Origin: Actinomadura logoneensis
Lineage (GTDB): Bacteria > Actinomycetota > Actinomycetes > Streptosporangiales > Streptosporangiaceae
Direction of reading: 5' to 3'
Length of the DNA stretch: 38,191 nucleotides
Assembly: GCF_003428695.1 (NCBI RefSeq)
Contig: NZ_QURH01001054.1
Span: 1-38,191 of the forward strand
Under the pieces are notes generated by a model, which did not search any database, was not told where the DNA came from, and was given only the letters and a program-made list of their open reading frames with translations. The stretch's first letter is position 1. Every line of letters begins with the position of its first letter. The translations under genes and the position numbers were made by a program. Positions 16,368 through 25,334 of this stretch are shown here, piece by piece.

Positions 16368-17608
16368 GACCCCTGACCCGGGACGGGCACGTCACCATCA
16401 TCCATCGGTGGCGGGCGCGGTACGCCCACTACGAACGCTATCTCGACCACGACCGGACGACCGTCACCTACATCACCACCGAGGTCGGCGCGGCGGGCGT
16501 ACCGGAGGGCGCCGCGCGAGTGGAACTGGTCGCGGCCACCGACGACCTCGCGGAGGTGGAGGCGGCCGTGGACCGCCTGGCGGACCGGTATGGCAAGCCC
16601 TGCGCGATCCTCGCGATGAAAGAGGACGATCTGCTGGTGGCCGCCCGGCTTCGGGCGGACCGCGGACTGCCCGGCCAGCGGCCCGACCAGCTCATGCCGT
16701 TCCGCGACAAGCTGCTGATGGTGGGCCAGGTGGCGCGGCACGGCCTGGCGGTGCCGGAGTTCGCCGCCGCGAACACCGCCGCGGACGTGACGGACTTCGG
16801 GAAACGGGTCGGCTGGCCCGTGGTCGTCAAGCCCATGCTCGGCAGTTCGAGCGTGGACGTGCGGATCGTCCACGGCCCGGACGAGGCCGCCGCGCCGACC
16901 TTCGACCCCACCACGTCCAAGCTCGTCCAGAAGTTCATTCCGCACCCGGTGTACCACGTGGACGGCGTTTTCGACGGTTCCGACGTCGGCGTCTGCGTCG
17001 CGTCCCGCTACGTGAACACCTGCTTGTCCTTCCGCGCGGGCGAGTACCTGGGATCGGTGGAGGAGGACGACCCCGAGGTCAACGCCGCCACCAGGGAGTT
17101 CGCGGGGCGGGTCCTGCGCGCTTTGGCGTCCGAGCCGCTGGTGTTCCACCTGGAGGTCTTCGTCGAGCGTCCCGGCGGCGGAGCGCCCGTGTGCACGTTC
17201 CTGGAGGTCGGGGCGCGGGTCGCCGGTTCGGAGACCGCGTTCCTGTGGCGCGAGGTGCACGGCTACGACCTCATGGAGGCCGCCTTCAGGATCGCCCTCG
17301 GCGAGGCTCCGCCGCCGGCCCCGGCGTCCTTCGGTGGCGACCTCGCCGGATACCTGCTGGTCGGAGCGCCCGCCACGCGTCCCTGCCGAGTGTCGGAGGT
17401 GACGCCGATGACGGGCCGGACGCCGGGGCTCTACCAAGAGTCCCTGGTCCTGCCGGGAGAGGTCATCCCGGCGGCGGACGCCTACTACGAGCACGTCGGA
17501 GGCAGATTCAGGTTCCGTGGCCGCAGCAGCGCGGAGATCGAACAGGCGATCCACGCCACCGCGCGGGACTTCCACGTAACCGCCGTCCCCCTCGACGAAA
17601 CCGCATAA
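16364..17608 (+). CDS. ATP-grasp ligase (second of the operon)
   Basis: ATG 16364 overlaps the cupin stop by four bases and gives 414 residues. ATP-grasp features are WPVVVKPMLGSSSVDV with K156, the lid region KLVQKFIPHPVYHVDGVF, and metal-binding EVGARVAGS (E281 to R285). The N-terminal domain (TIIHRWRARYAHYERYLD) differs from that of the enzyme at 4320, so the two ligases are not recent copies and probably act on different bonds. The likely reaction is ATP-dependent amide or hydrazide formation between the hydrazino acid unit and an amino acid. It is the last gene before a strong hairpin at 17632-17662. Confidence 0.85.
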   Translation: MRPLTRDGHVTIIHRWRARYAHYERYLDHDRTTVTYITTEVGAAGVPEGAARVELVAATDDLAEVEAAVDRLADRYGKPCAILAMKEDDLLVAARLRADRGLPGQRPDQLMPFRDKLLMVGQVARHGLAVPEFAAANTAADVTDFGKRVGWPVVVKPMLGSSSVDVRIVHGPDEAAAPTFDPTTSKLVQKFIPHPVYHVDGVFDGSDVGVCVASRYVNTCLSFRAGEYLGSVEEDDPEVNAATREFAGRVLRALASEPLVFHLEVFVERPGGGAPVCTFLEVGARVAGSETAFLWREVHGYDLMEAAFRIALGEAPPPAPASFGGDLAGYLLVGAPATRPCRVSEVTPMTGRTPGLYQESLVLPGEVIPAADAYYEHVGGRFRFRGRSSAEIEQAIHATARDFHVTAVPLDETA

Positions 17609-17631
17609 CAGCGGCCGTGGGCCGCAACGAA

Positions 17632-17662
17632 CCGGCGGGGCGCCTCGTAGGCGTCCCGCCGG
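17632..17662 (+). terminator. Operon-end hairpin
   Basis: The 14-base arms CCGGCGGGGCGCCT (17632-17645) and AGGCGTCCCGCCGG (17649-17662) pair with one G-T position and a 3-base loop. The hairpin begins 24 bases after the ATP-grasp stop. This is the natural end of the long transcript, although the permease start at 17699 is close enough for readthrough. Confidence 0.65.
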
Positions 17663-17698
17663 GGTCCGGCATGTCCGACCGCGCCTCGGGAGTGTGCG

Positions 17699-19093
17699 AT
17701 GACGGCGACAGAGAACACGGAAGTCACAGAAAACGGCCTCAAGCCGGGCCTTCGGCACCGCCAGGTCAGCATGATCGCGGTGGGCGGAGTGATCGGTACC
17801 GGCCTGTTCATCGGCTCTGGCACCGGCATCCACGACACCGGACCAGGCATCGTGCTGTCCTACGTCCTCGCCGGCCTGCTCGTCGTGGCCGTGTCGCGCA
17901 TGCTCGGCGAGATGGCGGCCGCCTCCCCCGACACCGGCTCGTTCTCGTCCTATGCGGACCGGGCGATCGGCCGCTGGGCGGGGTTCGGCATCGGCTGGCT
18001 GTACTGGTGGGCCTGGGTGGTCACGCTGGCCATCGAGGCGACCGCCGGGGCTCTCGTCGTCCACCACTGGCTGCCGAACGTCCCGCAGTGGACGTTCGCG
18101 CTGCTGTTCATGCTCGTGTTCACCACGGTCAACATCGTCTCGGTGGCGAACTTCGGAGCGTTCGAGTACTGGTTCTCGATGGTCAAGGTCACGGCGATCC
18201 TGCTGTTCATCGGCCTCGGATTGCTCGCGATCCTCGGCCTGTTGCCGACAACGGCGTCACCGGGCCTGAGTAACCTCACCGGCCCCGGCGGCGTCTTCCC
18301 GCACGGCCCGACCGCCGTCATCACCGTCATCCCGGCGGTCGTCTTCGCCTACGGTGGCACCGAGATCGCCACGATCGCCGCCGCCGAGGCACACTCGCCG
18401 CATCGTGCCGTCGGCCGGGCCATCGCGCAGACCGTGTGGCGCGTCGTCATCTTCTTCGTCGGCTCGATGGCGGTCGTGGTCGTCCTGCTGCCGTGGAACT
18501 CCAGCGGCCTGCGCGACAGCCCGTACGTCGCCGCGCTCGACCGGATCGGTGTCCCCGGCGCGAGCCGGATCATGGACGTCGTGGTGCTCGTCGCCGTGTT
18601 GTCCTGCCTGAACTCCGGCATCTACACCACCTCGCGCATGGCCTACTCACTGGCCGAACGTGGCGACGGTCCCGCGATCCTCGCCAGGACGTCCCACCGC
18701 GGTGTCCCGATAGCCGCCGTCCTGGTCTCGGTCGCGTTCGGCTTCGTGGCGGTCTTCCTCAACTACCTCAGCCCGGAAACCGTCTTCATCTTCCTGCTGA
18801 ACTCCGGCGGCTCCATCCAGCTCTTCGTGTGGCTTGTCACGGCCATCTCCCAGCTACGCCTCCGCCCCCATCTCGAAGCGACCCATCCCGGCGGCCTGCC
18901 GGTGCGCATGTGGGGATATCCATACCTGACCTGGATCACGATCACCACCATGACCGCGATCCTGGTCGCGATGGCCCTCGCGCCCGACTCCCGCCCCAAG
19001 GTCGTGGGATCCCTCGCCCTGGGAGTCGTCATCGTGATCGTCGCTCTGCTGCGTCGGCCTCCGGGCTCGGCCGCGTCGGAGGAGGTCCTGTAG
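17699..19093 (+). CDS. APC-family amino-acid permease
   Basis: A 464-residue membrane protein starting at ATG 17699 with GGGAG just upstream. The first segment contains the APC signature (MIAVGGVIGTGLFIGSGTGI), followed by about 12 hydrophobic segments including VIPAVVFAYGGTEIATIAAAE, as in GABA/amino-acid permeases of the AnsP/GabP group. The predicted role is proton-coupled amino-acid import. It lies 90 bases beyond the operon, past a hairpin and in the same direction. It may supply lysine or another building block, or may be an unrelated neighbour. Confidence 0.88.
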   Translation: MTATENTEVTENGLKPGLRHRQVSMIAVGGVIGTGLFIGSGTGIHDTGPGIVLSYVLAGLLVVAVSRMLGEMAAASPDTGSFSSYADRAIGRWAGFGIGWLYWWAWVVTLAIEATAGALVVHHWLPNVPQWTFALLFMLVFTTVNIVSVANFGAFEYWFSMVKVTAILLFIGLGLLAILGLLPTTASPGLSNLTGPGGVFPHGPTAVITVIPAVVFAYGGTEIATIAAAEAHSPHRAVGRAIAQTVWRVVIFFVGSMAVVVVLLPWNSSGLRDSPYVAALDRIGVPGASRIMDVVVLVAVLSCLNSGIYTTSRMAYSLAERGDGPAILARTSHRGVPIAAVLVSVAFGFVAVFLNYLSPETVFIFLLNSGGSIQLFVWLVTAISQLRLRPHLEATHPGGLPVRMWGYPYLTWITITTMTAILVAMALAPDSRPKVVGSLALGVVIVIVALLRRPPGSAASEEVL

Positions 19094-19336
19094 TCGGGTG
19101 ACTCGCGGTCGGCCTCCAGGAGGACGCGGCAACGGGACTACCGGGATGGTCGCAGTGCCACCTCGCCCCTGGGCCGGGCTCCTCGTCGCCGCTGACGTGT
19201 GCGAGCACCGGCCGGGAGCCGCCCTCTCCGTACATCACCCAGGCGGCGATCAGTGTGGTGCGGGTGTCCTCACGATCCGGCCGCGCACCGAGCCCTCGGA
19301 AACTACAATCAGGACATGTTCAATCACTTCAAGTAG
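19094..19336. promoter_or_regulatory. Intergenic region with candidate promoter of the STAND gene
   Basis: There is no clear gene. A TACAAT hexamer at 19304-19309 fits a -10 element about 28 bases before the TTG start at 19337, without a convincing -35. On the minus strand a short open stretch reads TLIAAWVMYGEGGSRPVLAH (about 19200-19256), which looks protein-like and may be a gene relic I cannot identify. Confidence 0.3.
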
Positions 19337-22300
19337 TTGAGGCTGGTCGTGGTTGAATTCCGTGTCGAGCTGAGGCAGCGCCGCCTGGCGAGGAAGTTGT
19401 CGCAGGCCAAACTCGCCGAGGAGATCAAATTCGCGGAGAGTTACGTCACCCGGATCGAGTCGGGCGCTCGCCCGGTGACGATCAGCTTCGCCAGAGCCTG
19501 TGATCGCGTGCTGGAGGCCGGCGGCGTGCTGCTGGATCTGGCGAAGCAGGAGGTCGCGCTGCGCGGCCAGGTCTGCCCCTATCGAGGACTGCAACCGTTC
19601 GAGTCGGGTGACTCGACGCTGTTCTTCGGCCGTGAGCGGGTGGTGGCCGAGTTGCTGTCCAGGTTGGCCGAGCAGGTTATCGAGGATGACGGCCCGTTGA
19701 TGCTGGTGGGGGCGTCGGGAGCGGGGAAGTCGTCGCTGTTGCGGGCCGGTGTGGTGCCGCAGTTGAGGCTGGGGGCGCTGCCGGGGGTCCAGCCGCAACG
19801 GTGGGCGGTGGAGGTGTTCACGCCCGGCGAGCATCCCCTGCGAGCTCTGACCGACGCGCTGGGTGCGGAGCCAGTCGACTTCATGGCTCAAGCCGAGGGT
19901 GAGATGACGGCCGGGCACTGGTCCCCACGGGTGTTGGTGGTCGACCAGTTTGAAGAGGTCTTCACCTTGTGCCGGGACGCGGCAGAGCGGTCCGGATTCG
20001 TCGCCTCGCTGTGCGAGCTGTGCCGGGCCCACGCCGGAGGCAAAGCGGCTTTGGTGGTGGTGAGCGTCCGGGCGGACTTCTACGGCCGGTGCCTGGAGTT
20101 CACCGAGTTGGTTCCTGCGTTGCGCCGACAGTTGCCGCTCGGTCCGATGAGCGAGCAGGAGTTGCGGTCGGCCATCGTCGAGCCGGCTCGGGCGTGCCGG
20201 CTGAAGCTGGACGACGGCCTTGTCGAATTGATCCTGCGGGATGCCGCCGCACGGGAGGGTGCGGGTGATGGTGGTGCGGTGGGGGTGCTGCCGTTGCTGT
20301 CGCATGCGCTGCTGGCCACCTGGCAAATGCGCCAGGAAGGGCAGCAGCTCACCGTCTCGGCCTATCTGCGCAGCGGCGGGCTGCGCGGCGCCGTCGCGAC
20401 GACGGCCGAGCGGGTCTACCAGCAGCTCGAGGAGAGCGAGAAGGATGTCGCCCGGCGGCTGCTGCTCCGCCTGGTCGCCGTGCACAGCCATGATGCCCCG
20501 CCTGCCAGGCGCCGTGTCCCGCTGGCACAGTTGGAGTGGGCGCATCAGGTGGTGGAGGTGTTCGCCCAGGCACGTCTGGTCACCGTTACCCAGGACACCG
20601 TCGAAATCGCCCACGAGGCGCTGCTGACCGCGTGGCCGACGCTGGCCGGCATGATCGCCGCTGACCGGGAGGGGGTGCGTCGGCGGCAGCGGCTGGACGC
20701 CGACGCCGAGGAGTGGCGGCAAAGCCCGCTGCCCGAACTGCTGTACCGGGGCACGCGGTTGGCCGTGACGCTGGAGTGGGCGCGGTCATGCCCGGATTTG
20801 AGCATCGCGGAGCAGGCGTTCCTGGACGCCGCGGTGTACGCGCGCGACCGGGAGATCGAGGAGGCCGAGCGGCGGCGCAGAGCCGAGACCGAGGCCCGGA
20901 TCGAGCGGGAACGCGCCGAGGACCGGCATCGCGCCGACCAGGCCGAACTGGCCAGGGTCGAAGCCGAACGCGCGGCGGCCGAGGCCAGGGCGCAGCGCGT
21001 GCGCAGCGAGGAGCAGACGGCCCGCGCCCGGCAGCAGGCCCGGTACCGCAGGCGGCAGGTGCGCACGCTGGCCGCGGCGTCGCTGGCCCTGGCCCTGCTC
21101 GGCGTGCTGGTGATCATGCTGTGGCGATCGTCGGTCGAGCAGGGGGCCACGGCATTGGCCGGTCAGTACGGCGACCGGTCACTGGCCCGGCCCGACCAGC
21201 CCGACCTCGCCATGATGCTCGCCGTCCGCGCCCGCCGCACCGGCACCAACCCTGCCGCCGTCAACGCCGTGCTCAGCGCGCAGGCCCAGGACTTCGCCGG
21301 CCAGTTCCTTGTCGATCCGATCGGCAGGGCCGGAGAGGCCACCGCGGTCGCTACCGCCGGCGATCTCGTCGCGGCGATCGGCGATCAGCCCCGGGTCCAC
21401 GTCTGGAACCGGGTGACCCGCCGGGAGGTCGATTCCTTCCAGGTGGAACGGACGGTGGCCAGCGGATCCACCCGTGGTGTCTTCGGCGGGCTGGCCTTCG
21501 GTCCCGACGGGCTGACCCTGGCTGCCAGTGACGGCCGGGCGGTCGTGCTGCGGCAGGTGGCCGCACATCGCTCGATCACGCTTCCCGCGGGTCAGACCGT
21601 CTTGGCCAAACCTGCTCTGCACGGTGTGTCCTTCAGTCGCAGCGGCCGGCTGGTGGCCGGCTCCACTGGTGTGTGGGACGTGCCCTCCGGAAGGCTGCTA
21701 CGGCCTGGCTTTCCGGGGGGCGAGGTGAACACCGTTGCCTTCACTTCAGATGAACAGCATGTGCTGACGGTGTCGGACGACGGCCACCTGCGCCTGTGTC
21801 CCATCACCTCCGGGCCGCCAGAGCGCGACAAGGACCTGGGACACGGTCACTTGCGCTCGGTCGCGGTGAGCCCGGACGGTTCCTTGGCGGCCGTCGCCGG
21901 GTGGGACGGCGTAGTGACGCTGCTGCACCTGCCCGATCTGCAGCCGGCCGGCGAGCTCCGCGGACACAAGGACACGGTGCTGGCGGTCGTCTTCTCCCCA
22001 GACGGCAAGCTACTGGCCACCGGCGCAGAAGACCGCACCGCGCGGATCTGGGATACCGCCACCCGCCGCCTGCTCACCACCGAGAACGGCCACACCGGCG
22101 ACGTCGACAGCGTCGCCTTCACCACCGACGGGCAGACGCTGGCGACCGGGGGCGGCGACGGCCTGGTCAAACTGTGGCGTCTGGAGTCGACCCGGCACAC
22201 CGTTGCCGGGGGCGGCCTGTCCGGTGTCTCGGTGAGCCCGGACCAGCGCAGTGCTGCCACTGTCGGCGGCGATGGCGTCGTCCGGTTGTGGAACACCGCC

Positions 22301-23239
22301 ACGCATCAGCAGACCGGTGCGCTACCCACCAAAGGGCAACCGCTTCATGCTGTGGCCTTCAGCCCCGACCGGGTGCACCTCGCGGCGGTCGGCGACGCCC
22401 GGGTGTGGGTATGGGACCTGCGCACCGGACGCCTCGCCTGGCCGCCCTACACCGCACCCGACTGGACCGCACCCGGCTGGCTGACCAGCCTCTCCTACGA
22501 CTCCACAGGCCGACGACTGGCCGTGGCCGGCGGCAGGTCCCTGCTACCAGGATCCAGGATCGACTACACCGTGACGGTGCTGGACACCGCGACCGGCAGA
22601 CTCGCAGCGCCGCCGCTGGCAGGCGGACACTACGATCAGATCCGCTCCGTGGTCTTCCAACCCGGCGCCGACAGGCTGGCCAGCGCAGGACTCGACCAGG
22701 CCATCGACCTGTGGAACGTCAGGTCCGGTGCCCTGGAACACCGCATTCCGGGGTTCGCCAGCGCCGTGTCCGCGCTCGCCTTCACCCGGGACGGCCGGAT
22801 GCTGGTCAACACCAGCCATGATCAGCGCATCACCGTATGGAACCCGGTCACCCGGAAGGCGATCGGCACGGCCATGACCGGGCACACCAAACCCATCGAG
22901 GCTCTCGCCTTGAGCCCGGACCAGGAACTGCTGGCGACCTCCGCCCGCGACGGCACCACCTGGGTGTGGAACCTGCGCCGCCGCACTCCCCTGGCGACCC
23001 TCACCGACCCGGTTCCAGACCAGGACGTCAACGGCGTCGCCTTCATCGACGAACAGCACTTGGTCACCGTGACCAGCAAGGGAGTACTGCGGTTCTGGGA
23101 TCTGAACCCGGACCGGGCCGAAGCCCGGATCTGCCGGGCCGTGACCGGCATCCCGGCCGACTACTGGCGAACCCTGATCAGTGACCCGCCCGACCAGGGA
23201 CCGTGCCCGCCGCTGCGCGCCCCGGCGCGCGGTCCCTGA
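19337..23239 (+). CDS. XRE-type HTH / nSTAND ATPase / WD40-repeat protein
   Basis: About 1300 residues. A stop at 19334 abuts the TTG start at 19337; GTG 19349 is the other candidate. An XRE helix-turn-helix lies at about 10-65 (LSQAKLAEEIKFAESYVTRI). The nSTAND1 entry PYRGLQPFESGDSTLFFGRE comes next, with Walker A GASGAGKSS near 125 and Walker B VLVVDQFEEVF near 200. A long Glu/Arg/Ala coiled coil (about 515-575) precedes one membrane helix (about 578-600). The last 650 residues are WD40 blades, for example AFSPDGKLLATGAEDRTARI. Such proteins are signal-transducing STAND NTPases common in actinomycetes and often linked to biological conflict or regulation. It may regulate the adjacent operon or act in defence; the sequence does not decide. 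Confidence 0.9.
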   Translation: MRLVVVEFRVELRQRRLARKLSQAKLAEEIKFAESYVTRIESGARPVTISFARACDRVLEAGGVLLDLAKQEVALRGQVCPYRGLQPFESGDSTLFFGRERVVAELLSRLAEQVIEDDGPLMLVGASGAGKSSLLRAGVVPQLRLGALPGVQPQRWAVEVFTPGEHPLRALTDALGAEPVDFMAQAEGEMTAGHWSPRVLVVDQFEEVFTLCRDAAERSGFVASLCELCRAHAGGKAALVVVSVRADFYGRCLEFTELVPALRRQLPLGPMSEQELRSAIVEPARACRLKLDDGLVELILRDAAAREGAGDGGAVGVLPLLSHALLATWQMRQEGQQLTVSAYLRSGGLRGAVATTAERVYQQLEESEKDVARRLLLRLVAVHSHDAPPARRRVPLAQLEWAHQVVEVFAQARLVTVTQDTVEIAHEALLTAWPTLAGMIAADREGVRRRQRLDADAEEWRQSPLPELLYRGTRLAVTLEWARSCPDLSIAEQAFLDAAVYARDREIEEAERRRRAETEARIERERAEDRHRADQAELARVEAERAAAEARAQRVRSEEQTARARQQARYRRRQVRTLAAASLALALLGVLVIMLWRSSVEQGATALAGQYGDRSLARPDQPDLAMMLAVRARRTGTNPAAVNAVLSAQAQDFAGQFLVDPIGRAGEATAVATAGDLVAAIGDQPRVHVWNRVTRREVDSFQVERTVASGSTRGVFGGLAFGPDGLTLAASDGRAVVLRQVAAHRSITLPAGQTVLAKPALHGVSFSRSGRLVAGSTGVWDVPSGRLLRPGFPGGEVNTVAFTSDEQHVLTVSDDGHLRLCPITSGPPERDKDLGHGHLRSVAVSPDGSLAAVAGWDGVVTLLHLPDLQPAGELRGHKDTVLAVVFSPDGKLLATGAEDRTARIWDTATRRLLTTENGHTGDVDSVAFTTDGQTLATGGGDGLVKLWRLESTRHTVAGGGLSGVSVSPDQRSAATVGGDGVVRLWNTATHQQTGALPTKGQPLHAVAFSPDRVHLAAVGDARVWVWDLRTGRLAWPPYTAPDWTAPGWLTSLSYDSTGRRLAVAGGRSLLPGSRIDYTVTVLDTATGRLAAPPLAGGHYDQIRSVVFQPGADRLASAGLDQAIDLWNVRSGALEHRIPGFASAVSALAFTRDGRMLVNTSHDQRITVWNPVTRKAIGTAMTGHTKPIEALALSPDQELLATSARDGTTWVWNLRRRTPLATLTDPVPDQDVNGVAFIDEQHLVTVTSKGVLRFWDLNPDRAEARICRAVTGIPADYWRTLISDPPDQGPCPPLRAPARGP

Positions 23240-23766
23240 GCCGCGCCGGCGCAGGCGAACACGCGTGGTCGGTGGGCCGCCGAGTAGAGCTCTTACCTCT
23301 TACGTGGACGCCGTTGTCGTCACGGAAGACCGAGGTTTCAACGAGCCGGCCATCGCCCAGATAGAGCGCCGGGCGCTCGATCGGCTCCAAGTGCCCCCTC
23401 GCAGAAGTAGTCCTGCTGATCCACGACACCCGGCTGAGCCTCTCTCAGTCCGCTCAATCACCGCTCCCGTTCACCCGGCAGGCTCACCGGACCGCCCGCG
23501 ACTGGCCCACGCGTGCATCGCTGCGGCCCGGCCCGCCATCGCCCACCTCCTCTGCCCCGCCCTTTCCTCGCCTCCTGGACCAGAAGTCGCCCTCCGCTTT
23601 TGAGGGGCTGATTGATCGAGGCGGGGAGATCGCGGGAGCCCTGACAACCTTCCAAACGACCTCCGGCAGGTTGTCACCCTCTGGTAGCGGTCCGCTGCGA
23701 TCCGTCACAGTCGACCCACGGCAGCCGAACACCGGCTGATGAACCAGCAAGAACCGGAGGAACGAA
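23240..23766. other. Gene-free stretch with a 9-bp inverted repeat
   Basis: No gene could be supported. A plus-strand stretch near 23300-23400 (YVDAVVVTEDRGFNEPAIAQ) is mildly protein-like but lacks a start with a ribosome-binding site. The 3' part carries the leader of the secreted protein at 23767, including the inverted repeat listed separately. Confidence 0.45.
23642..23676. promoter_or_regulatory. Inverted repeat TGACAACCT-N17-AGGTTGTCA
   Basis: Perfect 9-bp arms at 23642-23650 and 23668-23676 with a 17-base spacer, about 90 bases upstream of the secreted protein start. The symmetry suits a dimeric regulator or a weak hairpin in the leader. The function is inferred only. Confidence 0.4.
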
Positions 23767-24333
23767 ATGTCCATTACCAAGACGGCAGCGATGGGGGCGA
23801 CCACCTTGGCCTCCTCCGCGCTGCTCGCCGCCTCGGTCGGCGCGGCGAACGCGGCAACCGTACAGTCCGCGCCCGCCGCGGTGGGCACGACGGCTACCGG
23901 GGCCGCTGCGGCGCCGGTGAGCAAGCAGGTCCCGCTCTCGCCTCACGGGTACGGTCGCCTGAAGATCGGCATGTCCGAGCGGCGAGCCCGGGCGACCGGC
24001 ATGCTCGCGCTCAAGACGCACTCGCGTGTCTGCGACGGTTACGACCTCAAGGGACACCCGACCGGCCGCAACAGCGTCAGCGTCTACGTCTCCCACAAGT
24101 ACGGGGTGGCGCTCATCCAGCCGCCGAAGAGCACGCGAACCACGCGGGGCGTCCACATCGGGTCCACCCTGGCGCAGGCCAAGCACGCTTACCGGGGTCT
24201 CAGGCGCGACAGCCGCGGATACTACAGCGTGAGCGCGCCCGGCAACCCGCGGGCCCTCTACGAGTTCGCGGTCTCGCACGGCAAGGTCAGCTCCATGGCG
24301 CTGGCCCTCAAGGTGCAGGACTGCTTCAACTGA
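23767..24333 (+). CDS. Small secreted protein with two related repeats
   Basis: A 188-residue protein; GGAGG precedes ATG 23767. A signal peptide covers about residues 1-30, with a hydrophobic core and a cleavage-like AANAA site. The mature part has two similar segments, YGRLKIGMSERRARATGML and GVHIGSTLAQAKHAYRGL, each of the type found in secreted actinobacterial proteins that read G(I/L)xIGMTxxxA. Two Cys residues (in RVCDGYD and VQDCFN) may form a disulfide. I cannot name a function. A 14-bp hairpin follows at 24489, so it is probably a single-gene transcript. Confidence 0.75.
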   Translation: MSITKTAAMGATTLASSALLAASVGAANAATVQSAPAAVGTTATGAAAAPVSKQVPLSPHGYGRLKIGMSERRARATGMLALKTHSRVCDGYDLKGHPTGRNSVSVYVSHKYGVALIQPPKSTRTTRGVHIGSTLAQAKHAYRGLRRDSRGYYSVSAPGNPRALYEFAVSHGKVSSMALALKVQDCFN

Positions 24334-24488
24334 CCGTGACGCCGTAAGCGGCCCCGCCCACACGAAGAGCCGGGCCGAGGAACCGCTCCCAGCGTCCCCG
24401 TAGTCCGTCGACTGCCGGCGCGTTCGCGCCGAGACGCAAGAAGGCAGACGTCGCGCAGCCTGCCGCAGCCGGCAGTGGCGGCGACAGC

Positions 24489-24524
24489 CCCTGGTCCGCC
24501 GGAACTGAGCCCGGCGGACCAGGG
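24489..24524 (+). terminator. 14-bp perfect hairpin
   Basis: CCCTGGTCCGCCGG (24489-24502) and CCGGCGGACCAGGG (24511-24524) pair perfectly around an 8-base loop, about 155 bases after the stop at 24333 and before the CHAP gene at 24592. It is a likely terminator of the small secreted-protein gene. Its closeness to the next gene also allows a role as a leader structure. Confidence 0.65.
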
Positions 24525-24591
24525 ACCAGCAAGTCACCGGCACACCCAAAAACCGCCGCGTCCCACCTCGCACTTCAAAAGGAGACAATTC

Positions 24592-25263
24592 ATGAAATCC
24601 CAGCATGCCCGCAACAAGCAGATCGGGCTGACACTGGCCACCACACTCTGCTCCGTGACGCTCACCGGCGGCCTCGCAGGAGGCCCGGCGGCATCGACCT
24701 CGGCCACGGCAGCCGGCCCAACAGCTCAAGCGAGCCGAACCGCCCAGAACACACCACAGACTGCCCCGGGAATCACAAGTGGCACCGCGGGCGTGCGCCT
24801 GCCCGTGGCCGACAAAGGCAATCCGGCCGCAACCGTCGTCCGGCTCGCCGAGAGCCAGGTCGGCTACCACGAAAAGGGGAACAACTGCACAAAGTATGGG
24901 AAATGGGCCGGGCACGAATGCGCCGAATGGTGCGACATATTCGTCGGCTGGGCGTTCTGGAAAGCCGGCCGGCTCGCCGCAGCAGGAGGGAAGGTCTATG
25001 AACGTGTCGACGACCACCTGGCGTGGTTCAAGCAACACAACCGCTTCCACCGCAGGGGTGCGAAGGGAGGCGGCCCCCGCCAGGGTGCCGTGATCTTCTT
25101 CGACTTCAACGGCCACGACGGCCCAGACCATGTCGGGATCGTGGTGGGCTACGACAGTACCCACGTCGAGACCGTCGAGGGCAACAGCGGCGACCAGGTG
25201 CGGAAGCACAAGTACTCGCGCTCCAGCCGCTTCATCTGGGGGTACGGCTATCCCGCCTGGTGA
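24592..25263 (+). CDS. Secreted CHAP-domain cysteine amidase/peptidase
   Basis: ATG 24592, with AAAAGGAGA seven bases upstream, gives 223 residues; an earlier in-frame ATG has no ribosome-binding site. The N-terminus has a basic region and hydrophobic core typical of a signal peptide (LGLTLATTLCSVTLTGGLAG region), followed by an Ala/Thr-rich linker to about residue 60. The CHAP domain shows the catalytic Cys in CAEWCDIFVGWAFWKAG (C114), His in DHVGIVVGY (H180), and a following NSGD. CHAP enzymes cut peptidoglycan stem peptides or amide bonds. The predicted role is secreted cell-wall hydrolysis, for remodelling or competition. Confidence 0.88.
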   Translation: MKSQHARNKQIGLTLATTLCSVTLTGGLAGGPAASTSATAAGPTAQASRTAQNTPQTAPGITSGTAGVRLPVADKGNPAATVVRLAESQVGYHEKGNNCTKYGKWAGHECAEWCDIFVGWAFWKAGRLAAAGGKVYERVDDHLAWFKQHNRFHRRGAKGGGPRQGAVIFFDFNGHDGPDHVGIVVGYDSTHVETVEGNSGDQVRKHKYSRSSRFIWGYGYPAW

Positions 25264-25334
25264 GGGAGAGTCGCGCTTCGCCCGCAGATGACCCGCCAGC
25301 GGCACTCCGGCCGGGCCGCGACAGCACCGAACAT

